A stretch of DNA of 41,419 nt from Thiobacillus sp. 65-29. Its GTDB lineage: Bacteria; Pseudomonadota; Gammaproteobacteria; Burkholderiales; Thiobacillaceae. The DNA is taken from positions 51,640-93,058 of the forward strand of contig MKWN01000058.1 of the NCBI GenBank assembly GCA_001899775.1, read 5' to 3'. Made by a program: the position numbers and the translations under genes. The notes below the pieces were generated by a model. It did not search any database. It saw only the letters and a program-made list of their open reading frames with translations, and was not told the origin of the DNA. The first letter of the stretch is position 1. Each line of letters opens with the position of its first letter. Below are positions 16,504 through 23,851 of this stretch, piece after piece.

Positions 16504-17226
16504 ATGAAACTGTTCCGCGCCCTGCAGACGCAGGGTTTCGGCAGCCGCAAGGCGTGCCGGCTGCGTGTGCGCGCGGGCACCGTCGCGGTCAACGGCGTGG
16601 ACTGCACCGATCCCGATGTCGAAGTGGATCCCGGTTCGCTGGAACTGAGCGTCGACGGCGAGCGCTGGCCATTTCGTGAGCACGCCTATCTCGCGCTGCA
16701 CAAACCCGCCGGGTATGAATGCTCGCACCAGCCGAGCCATCATCCGGGTGTGTTCGCCCTCCTGCCCGCGCCGCTGGTGCAGCGTGGCGTGCAGTGCGTC
16801 GGCCGGCTCGACCAGGATACCACCGGCCTGTTGCTGCTATCCGACGACGGCCAGTTCATCCATCGCATGATTTCGCCGAAGAAAGGCGTGCCCAAGGTGT
16901 ATTGCGCACGCTGCGCCGAGCCGGTGGCACCGGCGATGCTCGACGTGCTGCGCGCCGGGGTGCGGTTGCGCGACGAGCCGGCGCCGGTCGCGGCGCTCGC
17001 GTGCACGTCGGTCGATGACCACACCCTGCAATTGACGCTCGCCGAGGGCAAGTATCATCAGGTGAAGCGCATGATCGCCGCGGCCGGCAACAGTGTCGTC
17101 GCGCTGCACCGCGAATCGATCGGCGCCTATGTCTTGCCGGCCGACCTGGCGCCGGGAAGCTGGCGCTGGCTGGAAACCGAAGACCTGGAAAGACTGGAGC
17201 GCACGTGGCCGTTCGTGAAGTCCTGA
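16504..17226 (+). CDS. rsuA: 16S rRNA pseudouridine synthase (RsuA family)
   Basis: A 240-residue pseudouridine synthase. The N-terminal S4-like RNA-binding part covers about residues 1-50 (GSRKACR, TVAVNG). The catalytic motif is [14 protein letters not shown] (100-113) with the nucleophile D103. KVYCARC and [16 protein letters not shown] (186-201) complete the RsuA/RluB/E/F signature. Short length and direct start of the S4 domain favour RsuA (16S position 516) over RluB or RluE, but the assignment within the group is by resemblance. It starts 7 bp after the previous stop and overlaps def by 22 bp. Confidence 0.85.
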   Translation: MKLFRALQTQGFGSRKACRLRVRAGTVAVNGVDCTDPDVEVDPGSLELSVDGERWPFREHAYLALHKPAGYECSHQPSHHPGVFALLPAPLVQRGVQCVGRLDQDTTGLLLLSDDGQFIHRMISPKKGVPKVYCARCAEPVAPAMLDVLRAGVRLRDEPAPVAALACTSVDDHTLQLTLAEGKYHQVKRMIAAAGNSVVALHRESIGAYVLPADLAPGSWRWLETEDLERLERTWPFVKS

Positions 17227-17738
17227 AAATGGGCGATCCGCGCCTGCTCGAACCGGCACGCCCGGTGGGCGATTTCGCCTCTCCCGAGCTTGCCCGTCTG
17301 ATCGTCGACATGCACGACACCATGCGCGCTCTCAACGGCGCCGGGCTCGCGGCGCCGCAGATCGGCGTCGGGCTGCAGGTGGTCGTGTTCGAGGTCGATG
17401 CCAATCCGCGTTATCCGGATGCCGAAACGGTGCCGTATACGGTGCTCGTCAATCCGGTTCTCACGCCCCTGTCCGAAACGATGGAGGAAGCCTGGGAAGG
17501 CTGCCTGTCGGTACCCGGCATGCGCGGACTGGTGCCGCGCTACGCGGCGCTGCGCTACCAGGGATTCGACGCAGGAGGGCAGCCGGTCGACCGCAGTGTC
17601 AGCGGTTTCCATGCCCGTGTCGTGCAGCACGAAGTCGACCATCTGCACGGCATCCTCTACCCCATGCGCATCCGCGATCTGCGCTGGTTCGGCTTCACCG
17701 ACACCTTGTTTCCGGGACAGACTTTGCAGGACGACTGA
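17205..17738 (+). CDS. def: Peptide deformylase
   Basis: A 177-residue metalloenzyme removing the formyl group from nascent protein N-termini. All three family motifs are present: [10 protein letters not shown] (45-54), EGCLSVP with the metal Cys at 100, and QHEVDHLHG with ligands H142 and H146. The GTG start at 17205 lies inside the rsuA 3' end behind TGGAG. A typical second def gene usually sits with fmt; here it is with rsuA, suggesting this could be a secondary deformylase copy. Confidence 0.94.
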   Translation: MAVREVLKMGDPRLLEPARPVGDFASPELARLIVDMHDTMRALNGAGLAAPQIGVGLQVVVFEVDANPRYPDAETVPYTVLVNPVLTPLSETMEEAWEGCLSVPGMRGLVPRYAALRYQGFDAGGQPVDRSVSGFHARVVQHEVDHLHGILYPMRIRDLRWFGFTDTLFPGQTLQDD

Positions 17739-17834
17739 ATCCTGGACTGCGAACAAAGCGGATGTGCGTGAGCTTCGTCTCGTGATGCTCTGCGGAGTCC
17801 GGCGGGAGTGAGCGCGCGCCAGCCCCGTCGCACC

Positions 17835-17861
17835 TAAAGTTGCACTCCGACCGTCCGCTAA
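17835..17861 (+). promoter_or_regulatory. Candidate sigma-28 (FliA) promoter
   Basis: TAAAGTT at 17835-17841 is a full match to the FliA -35 core. TCCGCTAA at 17854-17861 matches GCCGATAA at six of eight positions. The TAAA-to-octamer gap is exactly 15 nt, the canonical spacing. Transcription would start about 17870, some 37 nt before the FlaF-like gene. The rest of the 17739-17906 gap shows no other signal. Confidence 0.55.
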
Positions 17862-17906
17862 CCAGAAGTGTGCAAATGGGCAAGCAGTCGTGAAAAAGGA
17901 CGGCCA

Positions 17907-18290
17907 ATGATTCGTGAACATCATTTCCAGCAGGCGCGCTGCGGCCACCGCCGCCCGTGCTCGACGCGCAGCCAGGTGGTGCGGCTCGAGGAACTCGCCG
18001 CGCGCCTCATGCGGCTCCAGCGCCAGTGGGATCAGCCCGGTCGCGACAGCGAGCTCGACGCCGTGCTCGCCAGCAGCCGCGACGCGTGGCACGACATCCA
18101 GAACGCGCTCGCCCACGGCACCCTCAGCCTGCCGCTGGAAGTACGCGAGAACCTGCTGATTCTCTCCGTGTACGCGCACAGCAAGATCGAAACCTGCGCC
18201 AGCCATCGCGACGGGCAGGCATTGAGTTCGCTGCTCGCCCTGACCCGGACGCTTGCGGGCAGTCTGAAGGAATGGCGGGCGGCGGCATGA
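17907..18290 (+). CDS. FlaF-like putative flagellar regulator
   Basis: A 127-residue, all-helical cytosolic protein. From about residue 27 it follows the layout of the FlaF family (flagellin synthesis regulator, studied in Caulobacter): an early helix EELAARLMRLQRQW, a middle LDAVLASSRDAWHDIQ, LPLEVRENLLILSVYAHSKI, and a final helix ALSSLLALTRTLAGSL. FlaF proteins act with FlbT or flagellin in alphaproteobacteria. The match is by eye. AAGGA lies 7 nt before the ATG. A sigma-28-like promoter upstream supports a flagellar role. The next gene overlaps its stop as ATGA. Confidence 0.6.
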   Translation: MIREHHFQQARCGHRRPCSTRSQVVRLEELAARLMRLQRQWDQPGRDSELDAVLASSRDAWHDIQNALAHGTLSLPLEVRENLLILSVYAHSKIETCASHRDGQALSSLLALTRTLAGSLKEWRAAA

Positions 18291-18535
18291 GCCATCTGGT
18301 GATCGCCTTGCACCACGAAAGCGGATTCCACCGGGTCACGGCCCACTTCTCGCCCGCGGACGGCATGGGGGTCGGCGCGCCGGGGCGCACCGGCCGCGTG
18401 CGCAGTCGCACCAAGATCGGCCCCGAAGAAAAGGTGAAGAAACCCGTCGACGGCGTGCGCAAGAAACCCCCGCCTGCGCGCAAGACGCCGCCCCGCGGGC
18501 GTTATGTGGACGAATACGCGCGTCCTTGCGGATGA
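18287..18535 (+). CDS. Small basic protein coupled to FlaF-like gene
   Basis: An 82-residue protein of unknown function. The first 25 residues are mildly hydrophobic with several His (MSHLVIALHHESGFHR); the rest is Lys/Arg/Pro/Gly-rich (KKPVDGVRKKPPPARK), strongly basic and probably disordered. The start ATG overlaps the stop of the FlaF-like gene by four bases, the main argument that it is real. Its stop codon is directly followed by the heptamer array at 18536. No recognised domain. It could bind nucleic acid or an acidic partner; that is a guess from charge only. Confidence 0.5.
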   Translation: MSHLVIALHHESGFHRVTAHFSPADGMGVGAPGRTGRVRSRTKIGPEEKVKKPVDGVRKKPPPARKTPPRGRYVDEYARPCG

Positions 18536-18620
18536 GTGGGGAGTGGCAAGTGGCAAGTGGCAAGTGGCAAGTGGCAAGTGGCAAGTGGCAAGTGGCAAGT
18601 GGCAAGTGGCAAGTGGCAAG
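18536..18620. repeat. Heptamer tandem array (GTGGCAA)x11
   Basis: Eleven perfect copies of GTGGCAA from 18543 to 18619, preceded by one variant unit GTGGGGA at 18536. It starts at the base after the stop codon of the small basic gene. An 18-bp unique spacer separates it from the next array. Heptamers keep no reading frame through a single unit, so length changes would be harmless here. Confidence 0.95.
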
Positions 18621-18637
18621 CATGTTGCTGGTTCTAT

Positions 18638-18695
18638 CCCTCACCCCTCACCCCTCACCCCTCACCCCTCACCCCTCACCCCTCACCCCTCACCC
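18638..18695. repeat. Heptamer tandem array (CTCACCC)x8 running into glnD
   Basis: Eight copies of CTCACCC between 18640 and 18695 (GGGTGAG on the other strand). The TCA of the last unit, 18690-18692, is the stop codon TGA of the minus-strand glnD gene. The array therefore reaches into the coding sequence. The repeat family differs in unit but not in period from those at 1-47 and 18536-18620. Confidence 0.95.
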
Positions 18696-21236
18696 CAGCA
18701 CCTCCAACACCCTCGCTTCCAGTCGGCGCACGCCGTCGGCCGTGTCCAGTGCGCTGCCCCGAATCACGAACGTGTCCTCGACGCGAGCGCCGAGGGTGTC
18801 GATTTTCGCCGCGTAGACCTCGATGCCGTGCCGCATCAGTACTTCGGCGACAGTGAACAGCAGGCCGCCACGGTCGGCGCAGGTGATCGACAGGATGTGG
18901 CCGCGCCCCTGGGGGTCGGGCGTGATCTGCGCGCTCGCAGGATAGGGATGGTGGCGCTGATGGCGCGAAAGACGGCCGCGTGGCACGCTCTGCAGCGGCT
19001 GGGCTGGGTCGAGGTCACGTGCGAGTTCATGTTCGACGAAATTGAGGAAATCGCGGTAAGGGATGCCGCGATTCACCAGATCCATGACCTGGAAACTGTC
19101 GAGCGCATAGCCGTGGTGCGTGGTGTGAATCTTGGCTTCGACGATGGTGTAGCGGATGCGTGCGAAAAAACCGCAGATGCGCACGAAGATGTCCGGGCGG
19201 TCCGGGGTGTAGACGAGTACCTGGATGCCTTCGCCCGCCGGCGACAGGCGCGCGCGCACGATGATCGCTCCACTGTCGGCGCGGCGCCACAGCACCCGGG
19301 CGTGCCATGCCATGTCGCGGGCGTCGAAGCGCGTGAAATAGCGCTCGTCGAGATGGGCCCACAGGGCGTCGGCGGCGTCTTCTGGCAAGCCATGGAGCGC
19401 GAGGGCGGTGAGGGCCTCGCGCTGCCGTTCGGTGATATCCGCAATCGATACGGCGCCGGTGAGGCGCGCGCGCGTGGCGTGAAACAGGTCTTCGAGCAAC
19501 TTGCCTTTCCAGGCATTCCACGCCGTAGGGCTGGTGCCACGGATGTCGGCCACGGTGAGCAGATAGAGCGCGACCAGATGGCGCTCGTCTTTCATGCGTG
19601 CGGCGAAGGCCGTGACGACGTTGGGGTCGCTGATGTCCTCTTTTTGCGCGGTGCGCGACAGCGCCAGGTGCATCGCCACCAGCCAGGCGACGAATTCGCT
19701 GTCGGTGCGGTCGAGTCCGTGCTGGCGGCAGAAGCGGCGCGCATCGACTGCGCCGAGTTCGGAGTGATCGCCACCGCGTCCCTTGGCGATGTCGTGAAAC
19801 AGGGCGGCGAGATACAGCAGTTCCGGCTTGTCGAAGGTGGCGATGAGACGGCTGGCGAGTGGAAGTTCGTGCGCCAGCTCGGGGACGGTCAGGCGTCGCA
19901 GGTTGCGCAGCACGGCGAGAATATGCTCGTCGACGGTGTAGACGTGGAAGAGGTCGTGCTGCATCTGCCCGACGATGCGGCCGAAGGTGGGGATATAACG
20001 CGCGAGCAGGCCATAACGGTGCAGCGCACGCAGGGAACGGCTCACCCCCACCGGTTCCCGTAGCAAGGTCATGAACAGGGTGCGATGGTGCGGATCGGCG
20101 CGAAACGCGGCATCGATGCGGGCGCTGCCACGCCACAGCGCACGCAGCGTGGCCGGTTCGAAACCGGCGGCGGCCGGGTGCCGCGCCAGCACGATGAAGG
20201 CGCGCAGCAGCGCATCCGGCGCGCGCTCGAACAGGTCGGCGCTACGCGCTTCGATGAGGTTGTCGCGCAACTGGAAGTCGGTGTCGATTGGCAGCGGTGG
20301 TGCACTGACCGGAAACAGGCGCGCGTGCAGCGACTGGACCAGAATATCGTTGGCGCGCTGGATGAACTTGGCGGCACGGTAATAGCGCTGCATCAGGCGT
20401 TCACCCGGGCGGCGGTGCGCGCTGGCAGCAAGCCCGAGCCGCGTCGCGAGTTCGGTCTGGTAGTCGAAGGCAAGGCGGTCCTCGCGTCGACCGGTGAGCA
20501 GGTGGAGATGGATGCGCAGCGTGGCCAGTGTGCGCTCCTCGGCGGCGATGCGGCGTGCTTCCGCGTCGGCGAGCAGGCCCGCGCGCGCCAGGCCGCGCCA
20601 GCCGCCGGTGATGCCGCAGGCCTGCGCCAGCCAGTGAATGGTGTGCAGATCGCGCAGTCCGCCCGGACTGTCCTTGAGATTGGGCTCGAGCTTGTAGGCG
20701 CTGTCGTCGAAGCGCGCATGGCGTGCCTGCTGCTCGGCGACTTTGCCGTCGAAAAAATGCTGCGCGTCGAAGCACTGGCCGAGGCGTTCGCGCAATGCGT
20801 CGTGGAGTTCCGCCGCGCCCCACAGCGAGCGCGCTTCCAGCAGATTGGTTTCCACGGTGAGGTCGGATGCTTCCGTGAGGCACGCGTCGACGGTACGGAC
20901 GCTGTGGCCGATTTCCAGGCCGATGTCCCAGCATGCGCGCACCCAGTGTTCCAGCACTTCCGCTTCGGCCGGCGTCGGGTCGCCCGGTAGCAGCAGCAGG
21001 ACGTCGATGTCCGAACCGGGAAACAGTTCGCCGCGGCCGTAGCCGCCGACGGCGACCAGGCAGTATGTGCGCGGCAGGGCGAGCCGCGTACAGAGGTCGG
21101 CGAGCACGGCATCGACGAGGTCCGTATGGCCGGACAGGTAGCGCGCCGCCGCACCCCGCTTGAGAAAGGCCGCGGCGAGCGCGGTGCGGCCGGTTTGCAG
21201 CCGCTCGCGCAAGTCGGCGAACGGCGTGCTGCTCAC
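18690..21236 (-). CDS. glnD: Bifunctional [protein-PII] uridylyltransferase/uridylyl-removing enzyme
   Basis: An 848-residue nitrogen sensor that adds UMP to PII proteins when glutamine is low and removes it when high. The nucleotidyltransferase motif VGGYGRGELFPGSDIDVLLL lies about residues 60-80. The HD domain (LFHDIAKGRGGDHSELG) is at about 475-490. Two C-terminal ACT domains (about 660-730 and 770-840) bind glutamine. The GTG at 21236 overlaps the map stop as GTGA; a longer frame only reads into map. Its stop codon lies in a tandem repeat unit. No glnB gene is in the window. Confidence 0.95.
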   Translation of the reverse strand: MSSTPFADLRERLQTGRTALAAAFLKRGAAARYLSGHTDLVDAVLADLCTRLALPRTYCLVAVGGYGRGELFPGSDIDVLLLLPGDPTPAEAEVLEHWVRACWDIGLEIGHSVRTVDACLTEASDLTVETNLLEARSLWGAAELHDALRERLGQCFDAQHFFDGKVAEQQARHARFDDSAYKLEPNLKDSPGGLRDLHTIHWLAQACGITGGWRGLARAGLLADAEARRIAAEERTLATLRIHLHLLTGRREDRLAFDYQTELATRLGLAASAHRRPGERLMQRYYRAAKFIQRANDILVQSLHARLFPVSAPPLPIDTDFQLRDNLIEARSADLFERAPDALLRAFIVLARHPAAAGFEPATLRALWRGSARIDAAFRADPHHRTLFMTLLREPVGVSRSLRALHRYGLLARYIPTFGRIVGQMQHDLFHVYTVDEHILAVLRNLRRLTVPELAHELPLASRLIATFDKPELLYLAALFHDIAKGRGGDHSELGAVDARRFCRQHGLDRTDSEFVAWLVAMHLALSRTAQKEDISDPNVVTAFAARMKDERHLVALYLLTVADIRGTSPTAWNAWKGKLLEDLFHATRARLTGAVSIADITERQREALTALALHGLPEDAADALWAHLDERYFTRFDARDMAWHARVLWRRADSGAIIVRARLSPAGEGIQVLVYTPDRPDIFVRICGFFARIRYTIVEAKIHTTHHGYALDSFQVMDLVNRGIPYRDFLNFVEHELARDLDPAQPLQSVPRGRLSRHQRHHPYPASAQITPDPQGRGHILSITCADRGGLLFTVAEVLMRHGIEVYAAKIDTLGARVEDTFVIRGSALDTADGVRRLEARVLEVLG

Positions 21237-22042
21237 GCGGCCTTGCGGATGAGGTCGGGGATCGCGGGGCCGCCGGCCGACAGCGTCAGCACCTCGTAGC
21301 CCGAGTCGGTCACCAGCACGGTGTGCTCCCACTGCGCGGACAGGCTGCGATCCTTGGTGACGATGGTCCAGCCGTCCGGCAACTGACGGATGTCACGGCG
21401 TCCGGCGTTGATCATCGGCTCGATGGTGAAGGTCATGCCGGGTTCGAGGGTGAGCCCGGTGCCTGGCTTGCCGTAATGCAGCACCTGCGGCTCCTCGTGG
21501 AATTTGCGGCCTATGCCATGGCCGCAGAACTCGCGCACCACGCTGTAGCCGTGCTGTTCGGCAAAGCGCTGGATGGCGTGCCCGATGTCGCCCAGCGTCG
21601 CACCGGGACGAACCTGGGCGATGCCGATCCACATCGCCTCGTAGGTGACCTGCATCAAGCGCTTCGCCTGGATCGACGGCTCGCCGACCGCGAACATGCG
21701 GCTGGTGTCGCCGTGCCAGCCATCCTTGATCACGGTGATGTCGATGTTGACGATGTCGCCGTTCTTCAGGATCTTCTCCCCTGGAACGCCGTGGCACACC
21801 TGGTTGTTCACCGAGGTGCAGATCGACTTGGGATAGGGCGCGTGCCCGTTCGGTGCGTAGTTGAGCGGCGCCGGTATCGTGCCCTGCACGTCGACCATGT
21901 AGGCGTGGCAAAGGCGGTCGAGTTCGCCGGTCGTGACACCGGGCTTGACGAAAGGCGCGATGTAGTCGAGCACCTCGGCAGCGAGGCGGCAGGCCGTGCG
22001 CATGCCCTCGATTTCGGCGCCGGTCTTGATGGTGACTGACAT
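21233..22042 (-). CDS. map: Methionine aminopeptidase type I
   Basis: A 269-residue dinuclear metallopeptidase that removes N-terminal Met after deformylation. Metal ligands in the expected order: Asp in NIDITVIKDGWHGDTSRMF (both), His in CGHGIGRKFHEEP, Glu in TIEPMINAG and Glu in QWEHTVLV. The ATG at 22042 gives the standard length. A TAAAAT hexamer on the minus strand at 22069-22074 may be its -10, giving a leader of about 20 nt. It is coupled to glnD. In many proteobacteria map is directly divergent from rpsB; here about 3.3 kb separate them. Confidence 0.96.
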   Translation of the reverse strand: MSVTIKTGAEIEGMRTACRLAAEVLDYIAPFVKPGVTTGELDRLCHAYMVDVQGTIPAPLNYAPNGHAPYPKSICTSVNNQVCHGVPGEKILKNGDIVNIDITVIKDGWHGDTSRMFAVGEPSIQAKRLMQVTYEAMWIGIAQVRPGATLGDIGHAIQRFAEQHGYSVVREFCGHGIGRKFHEEPQVLHYGKPGTGLTLEPGMTFTIEPMINAGRRDIRQLPDGWTIVTKDRSLSAQWEHTVLVTDSGYEVLTLSAGGPAIPDLIRKAA

Positions 22043-22120
22043 GGAAGAGAAAAATCCGCAAAACGCTGATTTTAGCCCGTCGCGCCGTGGATGCCGAGAA
22101 TGACCCCGTATTGGTGAGGG

Positions 22121-22150
22121 AAAAGGCGGGGGCGCCTGCAGACGCCCCCG
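22121..22150 (-). terminator. Terminator of the Gly-rich protein gene
   Basis: Read on the minus strand, CGGGGGCG pairs with CGCCCCCG around an 8-base loop, followed by CCTTTTCCC. A second hairpin (GCCGGCT with AGCCGGC, 22152-22171) precedes it. It separates the upstream minus-strand gene from map. Confidence 0.7.
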
Positions 22151-22184
22151 GTGCCGGCTCCGGCGAGCCGGCGATGTCGCGAGC

Positions 22185-22502
22185 TTACTCGGCCGCAGGG
22201 GCACCCGTGTTCAACTGTTCACGGTTCTGGCGGCGGTTTTCCTCGCGGTTCTGGACCCGCTGGGCATCGCCGCTTTGCGAGCCGTCGCGCGACTGGGCGC
22301 GAGTCTGGGTGCGTTTCATGTCGCCGCTGCCCATGCTGCCGCTGTTGCCGTACATGCCGCTGCCCATGCCGCCGCCACCGCCACCGCCACCGCCACCGCC
22401 ACTGCCACCGCCACTGCCACTGCCACCGCCACGGGCGAAGGCGGTGCCGCTGGCGAGTGCCGTGGCAAACAGGACGACGGAAAGAATTTTCAACGATTTC
22501 AT
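22185..22502 (-). CDS. Exported Gly-rich small protein
   Basis: A 105-residue exported protein. The signal peptide covers about residues 1-23 (AFA-RG). It is followed by about 22 residues almost only of Gly and Ser, a Met/Gly/Ser segment (GMGSGMYGNSGSMGSG) and a polar C-terminal half rich in Arg, Gln, Asn and Glu (QSGDAQRVQNREENRRQN) that may form a helix. GGAG lies 7 nt before the ATG. It has its own terminator. I recognise no domain; Gly-rich head with charged tail suggests a structural or surface role. The GGN codon run is prone to slippage. Confidence 0.75.
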   Translation of the reverse strand: MKSLKILSVVLFATALASGTAFARGGGSGSGGGSGGGGGGGGGGGMGSGMYGNSGSMGSGDMKRTQTRAQSRDGSQSGDAQRVQNREENRRQNREQLNTGAPAAE

Positions 22503-22542
22503 GCTGTGCTCCTGAGAGTGATGTCATGTGATGACATGGAAA

Positions 22543-22896
22543 TCACCGTCCCCTGCGCCCTGCGCCCGCATTGCCGCCGCCCGCGCGCGGCGCGGCGCCG
22601 GAAGGCACCTCACCCGCTTGAGGATGGCGATGCTCGTACCCCGCCCCGTATGGCAGGCGGGCCGGGTGCGGGGCCGCGCCACCCGGCAGCCGTCCGCTTT
22701 GCGGAGGGTCCAGGTTGCGCAGCGCCGTGTCGTCCGGTTCGCCGCTGCCGGCAGGTGAGGCCAGCAGATCGCGCGGCAGGGAAAGATTGAGCGGGCGCCC
22801 CGTCGTTTCCGCCGCTGGGGCCGGGCGCTCGCTGGCCCAGGCCGTGCCGGCAAGGGCCAGCAGGCAGGACAGGAGAATCAGGCTTTGGTGCGGCAT
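22543..22896 (-). CDS. Small exported protein of unknown function
   Basis: A 117-residue protein with a signal peptide (about residues 1-21, ending AWA-SE). The mature part is Pro/Gly/Ala-rich and contains LNLSLPRDLL, DDTALRNLDPP and RLPYGAGYEHR, the last looking like a conserved short motif; the tail is Gly/Arg-rich. The ATG at 22896 was chosen to place the signal peptide first, though no ribosome site is evident; an in-frame start at 22995 adds a non-signal sequence. It is divergent from the response regulator gene 181 bp away, so it may belong to that system's regulon. Function unknown. Confidence 0.6.
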   Translation of the reverse strand: MPHQSLILLSCLLALAGTAWASERPAPAAETTGRPLNLSLPRDLLASPAGSGEPDDTALRNLDPPQSGRLPGGAAPHPARLPYGAGYEHRHPQAGEVPSGAAPRAGGGNAGAGRRGR

Positions 22897-23077
22897 CGGC
22901 GTCGTTGGGGCAGGTTCCGGTATTGCGCCGCAACAGCGCGGCGTGTGGGCATTCTCTCGGTGCGGTGCAACATCGGCTTGTCGGTTTCGTGTCAAAGTGT
23001 GCCGCTGTGTGACAACGTGCGCGTGGCGTGGCGAACTACGTTAGCATAGCCAGAAATGGCCATCGGCCGTACCTGGT

Positions 23078-23851
23078 GTGATTGCATCCGATGATCCTGC
23101 TGCCTTCGACAGCTGCCGCGTGGCCGGCAAGAATGCCGTGATCGACGCGGCGGCCACCCGCATCCTGGTGGTCGATGACGACCCCGGCCTGCGCACCCTG
23201 CTGGAAGCCTACCTTGGCGACAGCGGGTTCATCGTCGACACTGCGGCGGATGGCCGTGCCATGGATGCCATACTGGCGCGCGGCATGCCGGATGCCATCG
23301 TGCTCGACCTCATGTTGCCGGGCGAAGATGGCCTGTCACTGGCGCGACGTCTGCGCAATGCGTCGAACGTACCCATTCTCATGGTTTCCGCGCGCGGCGA
23401 GGAAATCGATCGCGTGGTGGGCCTCGAAATGGGGGCCGACGATTATCTGGCGAAGCCGTTCAGCCCGCGCGAACTGCTTGCGCGCCTGCGGGCGCTGCTG
23501 CGACGCAGCCGCGCTCAGATGACGCCGGTTGCCGGGCCGGATACGGCATTCGGCCCGTTCCGGCTGGATCTGGCGGGGCATCGCCTGACCCGCGGCGGCG
23601 CCGAGGTGAAACTCTCCGCTGCCGAATTCGGGTTGCTGCGCATCTTCGTCGAACATCCCCTGCGGGTGTTGTCGCGCGACACGCTGATCGACATGCTGAA
23701 AGGTTACGAGCGCGATCCCTTCGACCGCAGCGTCGACACCCGCGTGACCCGCCTGCGCCGCAAGATCGAGGACAATCCGGCCGAGCCGGAGTACATCCGC
23801 ACTGTGCGTGGTGAGGGCTATCTGTTCAATCCGCGCGGCGGCGCGACGTGA
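23078..23851 (+). CDS. OmpR-family response regulator
   Basis: A two-component response regulator. The receiver domain has acidic pocket DDD at about 33-35, phosphate acceptor D77 (VLDLMLPG) and K126 (LAKPFSPREL). The C-terminal winged-helix domain (about 155-250) has LSAAEFGLLRIFVEHP and the recognition segment SVDTRVTRLRRKIE, as in OmpR/PhoB. The start is uncertain: the GTG at 23078 adds a non-conserved 27-residue lead, and a GTG at 23138 would start just before the receiver. Its GTGA overlap with the histidine kinase makes the pair certain. The target genes cannot be told, but the adjacent exported protein genes are candidates. Confidence 0.92.
   Translation: MIASDDPAAFDSCRVAGKNAVIDAAATRILVVDDDPGLRTLLEAYLGDSGFIVDTAADGRAMDAILARGMPDAIVLDLMLPGEDGLSLARRLRNASNVPILMVSARGEEIDRVVGLEMGADDYLAKPFSPRELLARLRALLRRSRAQMTPVAGPDTAFGPFRLDLAGHRLTRGGAEVKLSAAEFGLLRIFVEHPLRVLSRDTLIDMLKGYERDPFDRSVDTRVTRLRRKIEDNPAEPEYIRTVRGEGYLFNPRGGAT

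Noticed and set aside
18620-18637. CRISPR array suspected from the tandem repeats near 18600
   Set aside because: The units are 7 bp with no spacers between them; there is no cas gene nearby.
22337-22440. Tandem repeat element suspected in the GCCACC-rich stretch
   Set aside because: It is the glycine codon run of the exported Gly-rich protein read on the other strand, in frame with a good signal peptide and ribosome site.
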